In this document: piece after piece, positions 1 to 8,052 of the stretch | Position numbering within the stretch: the first letter of the stretch is position 1 | How the letters are laid out: each line of letters begins with the position of its first letter | Source of the DNA: CAYGLF01 sp964350945 | Lineage (GTDB): Bacteria > Chlamydiota > Chlamydiia > Chlamydiales > JAAZZY01 | Assembly (NCBI GenBank): GCA_964350945.1 | Contig: CAYGLF010000001.1 | Coordinates: 186,001 to 250,000 of the forward strand | DNA length: 64,000 bases | Reading direction: 5' to 3' | Position numbers and translations under genes: made by a program | The notes under the pieces: generated by a model | Databases searched by the model: none | Seen by the model: the letters and a program-made list of their open reading frames with translations, nothing else | Told to the model about the DNA's origin: nothing

Positions 1-547
1 TCGCTCCTACATTATTTGAAATCGACATCGCATTATCATTCAAAATGACGATGAAACGCTTGAGGTCATTTGGGAGATTGTTCAGGGCTTCTAAAACCAT
101 GCCACAAGTTAGGGTGGCATCGCCAATAACTGGAACGATATGTTCCTCACGTTGAAAAGTATCACGTGTCTTTGCAAGTCCTAATGCAAGAGAAAGCGCC
201 GTTCCAGCATGCCCTGCATAAAAGTGATCATAGACTGATTCTTCAGGGTGAGAGAAACCACACAAACCTTTGTATTTACGAATGCGTTCGAACTCAGAAT
301 ACCTTCCTGTCAATAGTTTATGAGGGTATGTTTGGTGACTAACATCAAAAATTAATTTATCGATCGGTGTATTAAAAACGACGTGCATTGCAATTGTTAA
401 CTCAACAATTCCTAGATTTGAGGAGAGGTGACCGCCATTTACTGAAAGTACTGAAATAATTCTGTGACGAATTTCATCTGCAAGCTCTTTAAGCTGCTCG
501 ATTGAATAATTTTTAAAATCTTGAGGATTGTTTATTTGAGAAAGCAT
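1..547 (-). CDS. dxs: 1-deoxy-D-xylulose-5-phosphate synthase, N-terminal part
   Basis: This minus-strand gene runs off the left edge of the window, so only about the first 182 residues are visible. It would make 1-deoxyxylulose 5-phosphate from pyruvate and glyceraldehyde 3-phosphate with thiamine diphosphate, the first step of the MEP isoprenoid pathway. The visible part reads through motifs typical of DXS: GGHLSSNLG near residue 37, FDVSHQTYPHKLLTGR, the AGHAGTALS stretch and the GDATLTCGM segment that begins the diphosphate-binding region. DXS usually has GDGALTAGM there, so it is slightly divergent. The ATG starts 3 nt after the xseB stop, so it is probably cotranscribed with xseA-xseB, as in Chlamydia trachomatis. 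Confidence 0.95.
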   Translation of the reverse strand, partial: MLSQINNPQDFKNYSIEQLKELADEIRHRIISVLSVNGGHLSSNLGIVELTIAMHVVFNTPIDKLIFDVSHQTYPHKLLTGRYSEFERIRKYKGLCGFSHPEESVYDHFYAGHAGTALSLALGLAKTRDTFQREEHIVPVIGDATLTCGMVLEALNNLPNDLKRFIVILNDNAMSISNNVGA

Positions 548-550
548 AAC

Positions 551-847
551 TTAGTTAAGAGCACCTTCTTCAGGGTTTTGAGATGAAAATGTTTCTGCAA
601 TAGGGTGTCCATGAGTGTCCAGTTCAAGGCCTTGATTCCGTTTTTTGATGAGCACTTCAACTTTTTTCTCAGCTCCTTTAAGGTGCTTTTGGCATTGTGC
701 AATCAAGCGATCAGCCTCTTCGTAATACTTCAAAGAATTGTCCAGTGAAAGCTCCGAACCGTTCATCAGTTGCAAAATTTCTTCTAACCGTTTAAAGGCC
801 TCTTCAAAGTTTAACACGTTGTCTTCCATTGTCTTGGTGTACCCCAT
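551..847 (-). CDS. xseB: Exodeoxyribonuclease VII small subunit
   Basis: This 98-residue protein matches the small helical subunit of exonuclease VII, which degrades single-stranded DNA together with XseA. The signature is NFEEAFKRLEEILQLMNGSELSLDNSL followed by an amphipathic helix rich in E, K and Q, split here only to name it: FEEAFKRLEEI and LSLDNSLKYYEE. Length fits the family (about 75-100). The first Met overlaps the 3' end of xseA by 44 bp. A second Met six codons later (829) would make a more typical N-terminus, and I cannot decide between them because neither has a strong ribosome binding site. It lies between xseA and dxs in one minus-strand operon. Confidence 0.9.
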   Translation of the reverse strand: MGYTKTMEDNVLNFEEAFKRLEEILQLMNGSELSLDNSLKYYEEADRLIAQCQKHLKGAEKKVEVLIKKRNQGLELDTHGHPIAETFSSQNPEEGALN

Positions 848-2171
848 CTATGACCGCTTCACAATAACCGTCTTTTAATATCAGCTTGACTCTTTGTTTT
901 AAAGAAATCTTTTGGACAGATAATATAGCTGAATTTTGTTTTTCATCAAAGACAATACTGTAACCTTTGTCAAGAACTTTTTTAGGATCAATCGCCTTTA
1001 AATGAATAGAAACATTCTCAAATTTACGCTGAAAATTTTGTAAATTAGCCTGCATTTTATAATCAAATTTTTCCTGGATTTGTTTTAGGCGAAAACCCAT
1101 TTTTTGAATATGAGATTCAGGACTGATAGCTTGAGCTCGCATCCACAAGCGCTGCAAGCGCTCTTTTCGTCTGTGGAGGCCCCCTTCCCATGCCCGCTCA
1201 ATAAGAAGTTGCATTTCATCAACTCTTTGATCAAAAAAACGTAACATATTTTGAGGAGACTGCAAATGAGGGTTGTTTAAAAGTGCCGTTAACTTTTCAC
1301 GTCTTGTTTTTAATGCTTGCCTTAGAAATTGATTGATCTGTGTTAAGGTATTACTTAAAAAGCGATCCGCTACTTGTTTTTCAGCTAAAACAAGCTCAGC
1401 TGCAGCTGAAGGAGTGGGTGCTCTAAGGTCAGCCACCAGATCAGCAAGTGTCGTATCGGTTTCATGGCCAATCGCCGACACAACGGGGATATGACTTTTA
1501 TGGATACTTTCAATGACACAGGGTTCATTAAAAGCCCACAAATCTTCAATGCTTCCCCCTCCTCGACCCACAATGATGACATCAGCGAGCTGAAAGTGAT
1601 TCATTTCATCTATTGCCTGGCTTATTTCTTCAGCCGCTCCCTGCCCTTGAACTTTGACTGGATTAAGTAAAACTCTAAATCCGTGAGCACGCCGGTTTAA
1701 AATTTGCAATATGTCAGAAATAACGGCCCCTGTTGGACTCGTTATAACTCCAATCGTCTTAGGAAAGGTGGGTAGTTTTTTCTTACAACTCGCCTCAAAC
1801 CAGCCCATTTTCAAAAATTTCTCTTTGCGGTCATTTAAAAGTTTTAAAAGCTCACCGACCCCAGCAAGCTGTAAACTTCTCACAATAATCTGATAGTTTC
1901 CCCGAGGAGGATAGACATTCAACTCACCGACAATTTCAACTTGATCTCCGTTTGCGGGGTCCACTCTGAGATGCCTTGCATCAGCTTGAAACATCGCACA
2001 CTGCACTTGAGCGCGGCTGTCTTTCAGCGTAAAGTACAGGTGATTGGAGGCTTGGCGTTTGAAATTACTAATTTCTCCTCGCACAACCACTTTTGGAAAC
2101 TGCTTTTCCAAATGTAATTTGACAGCATGTGTCAGTTGACTGACTGTTAGTATGATGGGAGACGTAAACAT
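804..2171 (-). CDS. xseA: Exodeoxyribonuclease VII large subunit
   Basis: The 455-residue product is the catalytic subunit of exonuclease VII, which cuts single-stranded DNA from both ends during repair and recombination. The N-terminal 100 residues form the OB-fold (VRGEISNFKRQASNHLYFTL). The central nuclease domain carries GVITSPTGAVISDI, the glycine-rich IVGRGGGSIEDLWAFNE and IGHETDTTLADLVADLRAPTPSAAAE, all diagnostic. A long coiled-coil follows, and the C-terminus (LDKGYSIVFDE) is the usual XseA end segment. It heads a minus-strand operon xseA-xseB-dxs and is divergent from tpiA. Length is normal for the family. Confidence 0.95.
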   Translation of the reverse strand: MFTSPIILTVSQLTHAVKLHLEKQFPKVVVRGEISNFKRQASNHLYFTLKDSRAQVQCAMFQADARHLRVDPANGDQVEIVGELNVYPPRGNYQIIVRSLQLAGVGELLKLLNDRKEKFLKMGWFEASCKKKLPTFPKTIGVITSPTGAVISDILQILNRRAHGFRVLLNPVKVQGQGAAEEISQAIDEMNHFQLADVIIVGRGGGSIEDLWAFNEPCVIESIHKSHIPVVSAIGHETDTTLADLVADLRAPTPSAAAELVLAEKQVADRFLSNTLTQINQFLRQALKTRREKLTALLNNPHLQSPQNMLRFFDQRVDEMQLLIERAWEGGLHRRKERLQRLWMRAQAISPESHIQKMGFRLKQIQEKFDYKMQANLQNFQRKFENVSIHLKAIDPKKVLDKGYSIVFDEKQNSAILSVQKISLKQRVKLILKDGYCEAVIDGVHQDNGRQRVKL

Positions 2172-2235
2172 ATTTTTTTATCTTAAAATAAGAGGCTAGC
2201 ATAACAGTCACATTCTTTTTACCCTACAAAAAATC

Positions 2236-2264
2236 TTGAATTACACCATCACTTAGGCTATCCT
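2236..2264 (+). promoter_or_regulatory. Predicted sigma-70 promoter for tpiA
   Basis: A TTGAAT -35 box at 2236 and a TATCCT -10 box ending at 2264 are separated by 17 bp. They lie about 30 bp upstream of the tpiA start, on the strand facing tpiA. The call rests on consensus match and spacing only. Confidence 0.5.
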
Positions 2265-2292
2265 TGGGCTCAGTTTTTTAAAGAGGTTTTTA

Positions 2293-3045
2293 ATGTCTAA
2301 AGAAGTTCGAATTGTGGCGAATTGGAAGATGAACAAAACCGTTGATGAATCGGTTGAGTTTATCCAAAAGCTACCGATCACAACGTGCCTTGTCTTCATT
2401 GCCCCGCCTTTTCCCGCTCTCTATTCATGTGCTCAAAATAAGCCTGCCATGGCAAGTATTGGAGCGCAAAACATTCACTCGGAAGCTAATGGAGCCTTTA
2501 CCGGAGAAGTTTCAGCCCATATGGTCAAAGAAGCCGGGGGTGACTTTGCAATCATTGGACACTCTGAAAGACGACGTATTTTTAAAGAGAGCAACTCCTT
2601 TATCAACCAAAAAGTGAAACAAGCTCTTTTAAATGATTTGATTCCAATCCTATGCATTGGAGAGACTGCCTCTGAAAGAGAAGACGGCAAGACCTTAGAA
2701 GTCTTAAAAAAGCAACTACTAGAAAGTCTCGCTGAAATCCCCCCTGAAAACATCTCTGAAATTACACTTGCGTATGAGCCGGTTTGGGCAATTGGAACGG
2801 GGCAAGCAGCGACAGCACAAATGACGCAAGAGACCCTCTTTAATCTTCGTAAGATCGTTCAAAATACATGGGGTGAAGAATGCGCTGAAGAGATCTTTAT
2901 CTTATATGGAGGTTCTATCACTCCAGAAAATATCGAAGAATTTCTCCAAGAGCCTGATATTGATGGCGTCTTAATTGGAGGAGCTTCACTTGACCATAAC
3001 TCTTTTTCAAAAATCATTCAAATCTCAGGAAATATTGTAAAATGA
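2293..3045 (+). CDS. tpiA: Triosephosphate isomerase
   Basis: The 250-residue protein interconverts dihydroxyacetone phosphate and glyceraldehyde 3-phosphate in glycolysis. All catalytic residues are visible: Lys12 in VANWKMN, His90 in IIGHSERR and Glu162 in LAYEPVWAIGTG, followed by the phosphate-binding ILYGGSI and DGVLIGGASL loops. Length is typical of bacterial TIM. It begins a tight plus-strand run with secG (4-bp ATGA overlap) and def. A pgi gene lies elsewhere in the window at about 28 kb. A good ribosome binding site (AAAGAGG) precedes the ATG. Confidence 0.98.
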   Translation: MSKEVRIVANWKMNKTVDESVEFIQKLPITTCLVFIAPPFPALYSCAQNKPAMASIGAQNIHSEANGAFTGEVSAHMVKEAGGDFAIIGHSERRRIFKESNSFINQKVKQALLNDLIPILCIGETASEREDGKTLEVLKKQLLESLAEIPPENISEITLAYEPVWAIGTGQAATAQMTQETLFNLRKIVQNTWGEECAEEIFILYGGSITPENIEEFLQEPDIDGVLIGGASLDHNSFSKIIQISGNIVK

Positions 3046-3335
3046 CATTTATTTATTATTTTTTTATCGCTGTTTTTATGCTTCTATGCCTTATTTTGAG
3101 TACTGTAATTCTTATTCAGGAAAGTAAAAGCATGGGACTTGGAGCCTCCTTTGGCGGAGACTCATCAGATGCCCTCTTTGGCACCTCAACCGCTCAGGTT
3201 TTAAAAAAAATGACAGCTGTTTTGGCCACTCTTTTTTTCGTCTCTTGCATTGCTCTTTCCATGTGGACTTCTAGTTTGGGGCGCCATAAAACGAGTTTAC
3301 CAATGCCAGCAATAGAGCAGACACATGAAGCTTAA
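3042..3335 (+). CDS. secG: Preprotein translocase subunit SecG
   Basis: This 97-residue protein has the SecG layout: one transmembrane helix at about residues 4-24, a cytoplasmic loop with ILIQESKSMGLGASFGG and the GTSTAQVLKKMTAVLATLFF segment, then a second helix to about residue 75. SecG assists SecYEG-dependent protein export. The start codon overlaps the tpiA stop (ATGA) and its end overlaps def by 11 bp, so the three genes are probably translationally coupled. The family is short and variable, but the sequence between the helices is distinctive. Confidence 0.9.
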   Translation: MTFIYYFFIAVFMLLCLILSTVILIQESKSMGLGASFGGDSSDALFGTSTAQVLKKMTAVLATLFFVSCIALSMWTSSLGRHKTSLPMPAIEQTHEA

Positions 3336-3867
3336 ACTTGCTTATTATAACCATCCTTGGCTTCGTAAAAAAGCAGAAGCAAATACACCTATTAATGATG
3401 AAACAAAAGCTTTTGTCAAAGTCTTTTTAGAGCACTTTAAAGAGCCTGATCTTTTCTCGCCAGGCTCTATTCCTATCGGGCTTGCAGCAACTCAGGTGCA
3501 TTCTAATCACCGCATTTTTGCAGTTTGCCCTCACCATATGGTTAATGACCGAGATAGCTACGGCCCTCCAGTTATTTTTATTAATCCAAAGCTATCAGAA
3601 CCCTCCAATGATCTTTTAATCGCCGATGAAGGCTGCCTTTCATTCCCCGGATTATATCTACCGATTGCACGCCCCGAATCTATTACAGTAGAATGGCAAG
3701 ATGTTGAAGGAAATAATTTTAAAGAAAGGCTCTCTGGGTACTATGCGCGCCAGGTCATGCATGAGAATGACCATTTGAACGGTGTGCTCTTTATTGATCG
3801 AGTCTCAAAAAACATCCGAAAGCGTATCAAGTCCGACCTAGATCGGATGAAAAAGAAATACGCCTAA
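3325..3867 (+). CDS. def: Peptide deformylase
   Basis: The 180-residue enzyme removes the formyl group from the initiator methionine of new proteins. Its three diagnostic motifs are present: IGLAATQ at residues 51-57, DEGCLSFPG with metal ligand Cys104, and QVMHENDHLNG with ligands His146 and His150 and catalytic Glu147. Length is standard. It overlaps the end of secG by 11 bp and closes the tpiA-secG-def run. No methionyl-tRNA formyltransferase gene is in this window. Confidence 0.97.
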   Translation: MKLKLAYYNHPWLRKKAEANTPINDETKAFVKVFLEHFKEPDLFSPGSIPIGLAATQVHSNHRIFAVCPHHMVNDRDSYGPPVIFINPKLSEPSNDLLIADEGCLSFPGLYLPIARPESITVEWQDVEGNNFKERLSGYYARQVMHENDHLNGVLFIDRVSKNIRKRIKSDLDRMKKKYA

Positions 3868-3927
3868 TTCTCTTCCGATCACAGCTTATTAGTTGCGAAT
3901 AAATTCGCCTTCCCTCAAGTTATTTTT

Positions 3928-4608
3928 ATGAAAACTCTCATCGTCGTTCAGGCTCGTTTGGGGTCGCAAAGACTCCCAAAAAAAGTAATTCGCTCAATGC
4001 TAGGTAGGCCGATGCTCTACTATACGCTTTCTCGCCTGCAATTATTACAACATCGAGCAGAGCTTGTCGTGGCCACCACTAAAAAAGAAGAAGATGATGC
4101 CATCATCACTTTATGCAACCAGCTTAGCGTTGCCTTTTACCGTGGAGATGAACACCATGTTTTAAAACGCTTTTATCAGGTAGCTAAAGAATATAAAGCG
4201 AACACAATAGTTCGTATTACGGGAGACTGCCCTTTGGCAGATCCCCATTTGGTAGACCAAATGCTCACTCTGTTTTGCAAAAACCCTCAGTGGGACTATC
4301 TTTCCAACACACAGCTACGAAGTTTCCCAAAGGGATTTGACATAGAAATTTTTAATTTCAAAACACTTAGAAATGCTTACAAGTATGCCCAGACCTCTTT
4401 CGAAAAAGAACACGTGACTCCCTGGATGACCTCTAAGAAGATGCCTATTAAGTGCCATAATATTGCTCAGCCTCAAGACGACTCTCATTTTAATGTTTCC
4501 GTGGATACTGAGGAAGATTTTGTACGCGTTGAAAAAATTCTTCAAGAAATATACCCTAAAAATCCCCATTTTGGTTACAACGAAATCCTTGAACTTTTAC
4601 ACTCTTAA
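3928..4608 (+). CDS. CMP-sugar cytidylyltransferase (SpsF/PseF/NeuA-like)
   Basis: The 226-residue protein is a nucleotidyltransferase of the GT-A fold that activates an acidic sugar with CTP. The N-terminal nucleotide-binding signature QARLGSQRLPKKV, the following GRPMLYYTLSRL, and the metal-binding GDCPLADP motif (about residues 98-105) place it with SpsF, PseF and NeuA proteins. The next gene is a NeuB-type synthase fusion, so the likely product is a CMP-nonulosonic acid. KdsB is an alternative, but it lacks this neighbourhood. The exact sugar cannot be told from sequence. It is separated from the next gene by 17 bp. Confidence 0.8.
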   Translation: MKTLIVVQARLGSQRLPKKVIRSMLGRPMLYYTLSRLQLLQHRAELVVATTKKEEDDAIITLCNQLSVAFYRGDEHHVLKRFYQVAKEYKANTIVRITGDCPLADPHLVDQMLTLFCKNPQWDYLSNTQLRSFPKGFDIEIFNFKTLRNAYKYAQTSFEKEHVTPWMTSKKMPIKCHNIAQPQDDSHFNVSVDTEEDFVRVEKILQEIYPKNPHFGYNEILELLHS

Positions 4609-4625
4609 TGGAGAAGTGACCAAAC

Positions 4626-6143
4626 ATGCCCATTAGCTTAGAGCCTATTGATCCCTCCTATCAAAATTTAAAGCTGATGCATTCTTGGCGCTTTGCCCCC
4701 GCTACCTGTCACTACTCTTTTGATTCTCATCAAAAATGCTTAGACCTTTTCTGTAAAGAATTCTTGGAAAAATATCACTCTATCCCCTCTCTTTCTCCTT
4801 TATTCGTGATATATGAAAATCAAAAAGTTGGAGTTGTTTATTTTTCAAAATGGTTTAAAGAGGATGTTTGTGAACTTTCCATCTATTTAGACCCTAAGCA
4901 ACAAGCAAAAAGAATAGGCTCCAAGGCTCTTAAAAAGGCGCTAGAGATGCTTGTTAGATCTCCCCTTAGAGAGGTCATTGCTTTTTGCAAACCGACAAAC
5001 ACTCAAGCTTGCCATCTTTTTTTAAAAGCTGGTTTTGCAGGACCTTTAGATGTTCAAGTTCCAAAACATGGCTCTTTACACCCCGCAAAAAAGTTTACCT
5101 ATTCTCTGATAGATTCTGCAAAAGAGCGCGTCTTTATCATAGGAGAAGCTGGGTCTAATTTTTCACTGGGAGACGCTTCAAGGAGCCTTTGTCTTGCCAA
5201 AACAATGATCGAAGAAGCCTACCTGGCCGGCTGCAATGCCGTTAAATTTCAGCTCTATCATAAGCAGCGTGTCTACGCTCCGAAGGCTGGAAGCCCAGGG
5301 TACCTCAATAAAGACATTCATGAGATTTTTTCTCAGTATGCCCTTCCTCCTGATTTTGTCCCATTACTTGCCCAACATGCAAATTATGTGGGCATTGAGT
5401 TTATGTGTTCCTTTTTCTCCAAAGAAGATTTTAAAATCTTAGACCCTTACGTAAAGAGGCACAAAATAGCGTCTTATGAAATTAGACATCTTCGGCTGAT
5501 TGAGTGTGCAGCTCAATGCAAAAAGCCTCTTTATCTTTCAACAGGAGCCTCAACTCTAGAAGATATTCAATGGGCCATTGAAACTTTTAAAAAATCGGGA
5601 GGCCAGGAGCTAACTCTTTTACACTGCACGGCTCAATACCCTGCAGCCAGCAACTCTTTAAACTTAAACTGCATCCCCTCTTTACGAAAGCAATTTCAAC
5701 TTCCAATAGGCCTGTCAGACCATAGCGCGCACCCTCTCTATGCTCCTATTGCAGCCACTAGTTTAGGAGCGGTGGCAATTGAAAAACACTTTACCATTTG
5801 CTCTAAACTTCCGGGCCCCGATCATTTTTTTGCCATTGACTGCAAAGAACTTAAAGAAATGTGCCTTGCTATTCGTGAAACAGAGCAGATTCTTGGGGTT
5901 GCAAAAAAAGAAATTTTCCATCAAGAAGAAGAGTTAGCTCATTTTGCAAGACGAGGCCTGCAAGCAATTAGTAAAATAGCTGCAGGAGAAACACTTAAAG
6001 AAGATGGAAATATTGCAATTTTGAGACCTGGAAACAATCGCCTGGGCCTGCACCCTAAGTACCTTGAAGAGATGGTCGGAAAGGTCGCTACTCGAGACAT
6101 TGTAAAAGGGCAAGGAATCCAATACCAAGATGTATTATGGTAA
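4626..6143 (+). CDS. GNAT acetyltransferase fused to NeuB-type nonulosonic acid synthase
   Basis: This 505-residue protein joins two enzymes. Residues 1-165 resemble a GNAT N-acetyltransferase of the PseH kind (ELSIYLDPKQQAKRIGSKAL, then TNTQACHLFLKAGF). From about residue 168 it is a sialic-acid synthase: FIIGEAGSNF, AVKFQLY, LSTGAST, LLHCTAQYPA, GLSDHS and EKHFT are all present. The C-terminal 60 residues form an SAF domain. NeuB-type enzymes condense phosphoenolpyruvate with a six-carbon amino sugar. In the pseudaminic pathway PseH acetylates the precursor just before PseI condenses it, so the fusion is functionally sensible. Which sugar is made is not resolvable here. Confidence 0.85.
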   Translation: MPISLEPIDPSYQNLKLMHSWRFAPATCHYSFDSHQKCLDLFCKEFLEKYHSIPSLSPLFVIYENQKVGVVYFSKWFKEDVCELSIYLDPKQQAKRIGSKALKKALEMLVRSPLREVIAFCKPTNTQACHLFLKAGFAGPLDVQVPKHGSLHPAKKFTYSLIDSAKERVFIIGEAGSNFSLGDASRSLCLAKTMIEEAYLAGCNAVKFQLYHKQRVYAPKAGSPGYLNKDIHEIFSQYALPPDFVPLLAQHANYVGIEFMCSFFSKEDFKILDPYVKRHKIASYEIRHLRLIECAAQCKKPLYLSTGASTLEDIQWAIETFKKSGGQELTLLHCTAQYPAASNSLNLNCIPSLRKQFQLPIGLSDHSAHPLYAPIAATSLGAVAIEKHFTICSKLPGPDHFFAIDCKELKEMCLAIRETEQILGVAKKEIFHQEEELAHFARRGLQAISKIAAGETLKEDGNIAILRPGNNRLGLHPKYLEEMVGKVATRDIVKGQGIQYQDVLW

Positions 6144-6790
6144 AATTAAATTCGAACTTATCTCACTTATTTTTAGACTTAGATGGCACACTAGTTAACA
6201 GCTTGCCTAAATTGCGACATATTTACCAAGACTTCCTCTCAGAACACCAGATTCAAGGCTCCGATGAGGAATTTTCACAGCTTAAAACCTCATCTATTGA
6301 AAAGTGCATTGAATACTTTAAGATTAAATACTCTCTCAACTACCCTCCACATAGCTTAAAAAAGAAATATGAACAATATCTGCAGAAATATTACCTAAGA
6401 GCTCCTCTATTTCAAGGGGTCAAAGAGTTCTTAAAAAAAGTTGAAGAAGAAGAAGGCATAACATTTATTTTAACCACTGCAAATCAAAAAAAATCAGCAG
6501 ATAAAATTCTTAAATTTCACAAAATAGCACATCATATTAAGGATATTTACACTCCAAACTGCTTCAATGTCCTGCAAAAAGACGCTGAATTTTACCAGAA
6601 AGTCTTAGACCACCTTCAACTTAAACCTGAGAATGTTTTAGTGATCGACGATTCAATTGAAGCTGTTGCCTCCTCAACTGAGATTGGCATGAATGCCCTT
6701 TTGTTTTCAAAAGTTCCAACTCACCCTCTGCCCAGCTTTGGCAGCTGGAAATATCTCTCAAAACTATGGCCCGCCTATGTCACTCAATGA
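6137..6790 (+). CDS. HAD-family phosphatase of the nonulosonic-acid cassette
   Basis: The 217-residue protein has the haloacid-dehalogenase layout: motif I LFLDLDGTLVNS at about residues 11-22, motif II ILTTANQKKS, and motif IV VLVIDDSIEAV near residue 175. The helical cap lies between motifs I and II, as in the phosphoglycolate-phosphatase type. Its start overlaps the end of the GNAT-NeuB gene by 7 bp. By context it may remove a phosphate from a nonulosonic acid 9-phosphate, as the HAD phosphatases of sialic-acid and KDN synthesis do. That substrate is inference; the family is broad. Confidence 0.75.
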   Translation: MVKLNSNLSHLFLDLDGTLVNSLPKLRHIYQDFLSEHQIQGSDEEFSQLKTSSIEKCIEYFKIKYSLNYPPHSLKKKYEQYLQKYYLRAPLFQGVKEFLKKVEEEEGITFILTTANQKKSADKILKFHKIAHHIKDIYTPNCFNVLQKDAEFYQKVLDHLQLKPENVLVIDDSIEAVASSTEIGMNALLFSKVPTHPLPSFGSWKYLSKLWPAYVTQ

Positions 6791-7472
6791 ATCTTTAAAG
6801 GTTAAAGCTCTCGATGCAAACTTTCGGGCTGTTTTAGAAAATAACCCCCATAACTTCTCTATTCCTGAAAAAATTGCCGATGAAATCTTTGAAAAAGCCT
6901 GTGAGGGGAAGCCTCTTTTTAATGGGACCTTAGTTTGTGTCAAAAACTTCTCTCCCCATCAAATTACGGGTTACACTATTAGCTTTAAAGAATTCCTAGC
7001 GTGCTACCACTTAGGCTATCGAGACATCCACCACCCTCTTGCTGTCAGTGGTTGGATTAGGCATCGTGATAAGATTCTATTTGGCGTCCGCTCAGAAAAC
7101 GTACTGTTCTCTCCAAGAAGACTCGAACTGGTTCCTTCAGGAGGGGTTGATGAGTGTGCTCTTGAAAATAACGTGATTAACCTCCAGTATGCCTTGATTA
7201 ATGAATTCGAACAAGAGACAGGTCTTTTATGTGATGTCATTGAAAAAGTTACCCCTGAAATTATTGTTTATTCTAAAGATCAAAAAATTTACGATATTTG
7301 CCAATCTATTACTTTAAAAGAAGATCTTGATATCTATTGTGATGCACTCAATGATGAATATAGCGATCTTTTTTGGGTTCCAAAAAACGAGTTAAAAACA
7401 TTTGTAAATGACAATAGAAAAAAATTACACCCAACAAGTCTTGCAATAATTGAGTCAAAGATTTTATCCTAG
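6777..7472 (+). CDS. Nudix-like protein, degenerate box
   Basis: I place the start at the ATG at 6777, which overlaps the HAD gene by 14 bp; this gives 231 residues. The central region reads as a Nudix fold: VSGWIRHRDKILFGVRS, then LVPSGGVDE, then NEFEQETGL as the helix of the Nudix box. The usual REUXEEXGU has lost its Arg (Asn here), although the Glu residues that bind metal remain in EFEQETG. It could therefore be a hydrolase of nucleotide-sugars or a non-catalytic relative. Its placement at the end of the sugar cassette suggests a related role, which is inference. Confidence 0.55.
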   Translation: MSLNESLKVKALDANFRAVLENNPHNFSIPEKIADEIFEKACEGKPLFNGTLVCVKNFSPHQITGYTISFKEFLACYHLGYRDIHHPLAVSGWIRHRDKILFGVRSENVLFSPRRLELVPSGGVDECALENNVINLQYALINEFEQETGLLCDVIEKVTPEIIVYSKDQKIYDICQSITLKEDLDIYCDALNDEYSDLFWVPKNELKTFVNDNRKKLHPTSLAIIESKILS

Positions 7473-7485
7473 AGCTCTAATAGTT

Positions 7486-8013
7486 ATGAATCCTCTTTTT
7501 GTTTTTATTCTTTTTTTTGTTTCCTTGCTGCTAACGGTCTGCTCTCCTGTTTTACTTCCATTTGTGAAAATCACTTATTTTGCTCCCTATCTTAGTTTGA
7601 TGGCTCTTAAAGCAAGCCACACAAAAGCACTGTGGCACGCTTTTTTGATTGGTTTTATTTTAGACCTCTTGACTGCAAACACCCCTTTTGGATTCTGGGT
7701 GATTAACTATATACTTACGCTGTACGCTCTCAACTTTCTCAAAAAACTTTTTTTCGAGGACCAGATAACGACACTGCCTTTGCTGTCCATTTTTTTTGCA
7801 CAGATCTCGACCCTGCTCTATATGTTCTCAAATATTTTTTCCGCCAGAACCTTAGAGCTAAATGTTAAATGGGCTATGATTGAGCTAGGTCTTCTCCCCC
7901 TTGCTGATGGAATCTTTGCGCTCATTTTTTTCTCGCTTCCTCTCTATTATTTTCGGAGCTCTGTTCGAAAAACTCGAAAAGATCCCTCGTCCTTTAGCAT
8001 GGTTAAAGATTAG
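7486..8013 (+). CDS. Small integral membrane protein, MreD-like
   Basis: Starting at the ATG at 7486 gives 175 residues with about five hydrophobic helices. The segment FLIGFILDLLTANTPFGFW resembles the conserved Gly-x-Leu-x-Asp-x(n)-Gly element of MreD and related rod-shape membrane proteins, but the match is only by eye. An earlier in-frame start at 7450 would overlap the previous gene and add polar residues before the first helix, so I reject it. In Chlamydia a hypothetical membrane protein also lies next to folD. The function is not established. Confidence 0.5.
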   Translation: MNPLFVFILFFVSLLLTVCSPVLLPFVKITYFAPYLSLMALKASHTKALWHAFLIGFILDLLTANTPFGFWVINYILTLYALNFLKKLFFEDQITTLPLLSIFFAQISTLLYMFSNIFSARTLELNVKWAMIELGLLPLADGIFALIFFSLPLYYFRSSVRKTRKDPSSFSMVKD

Positions 8014-8052
8014 TTAGATTTGCCGTAGAAGTAAAAGACGTCTAGGATTAAA

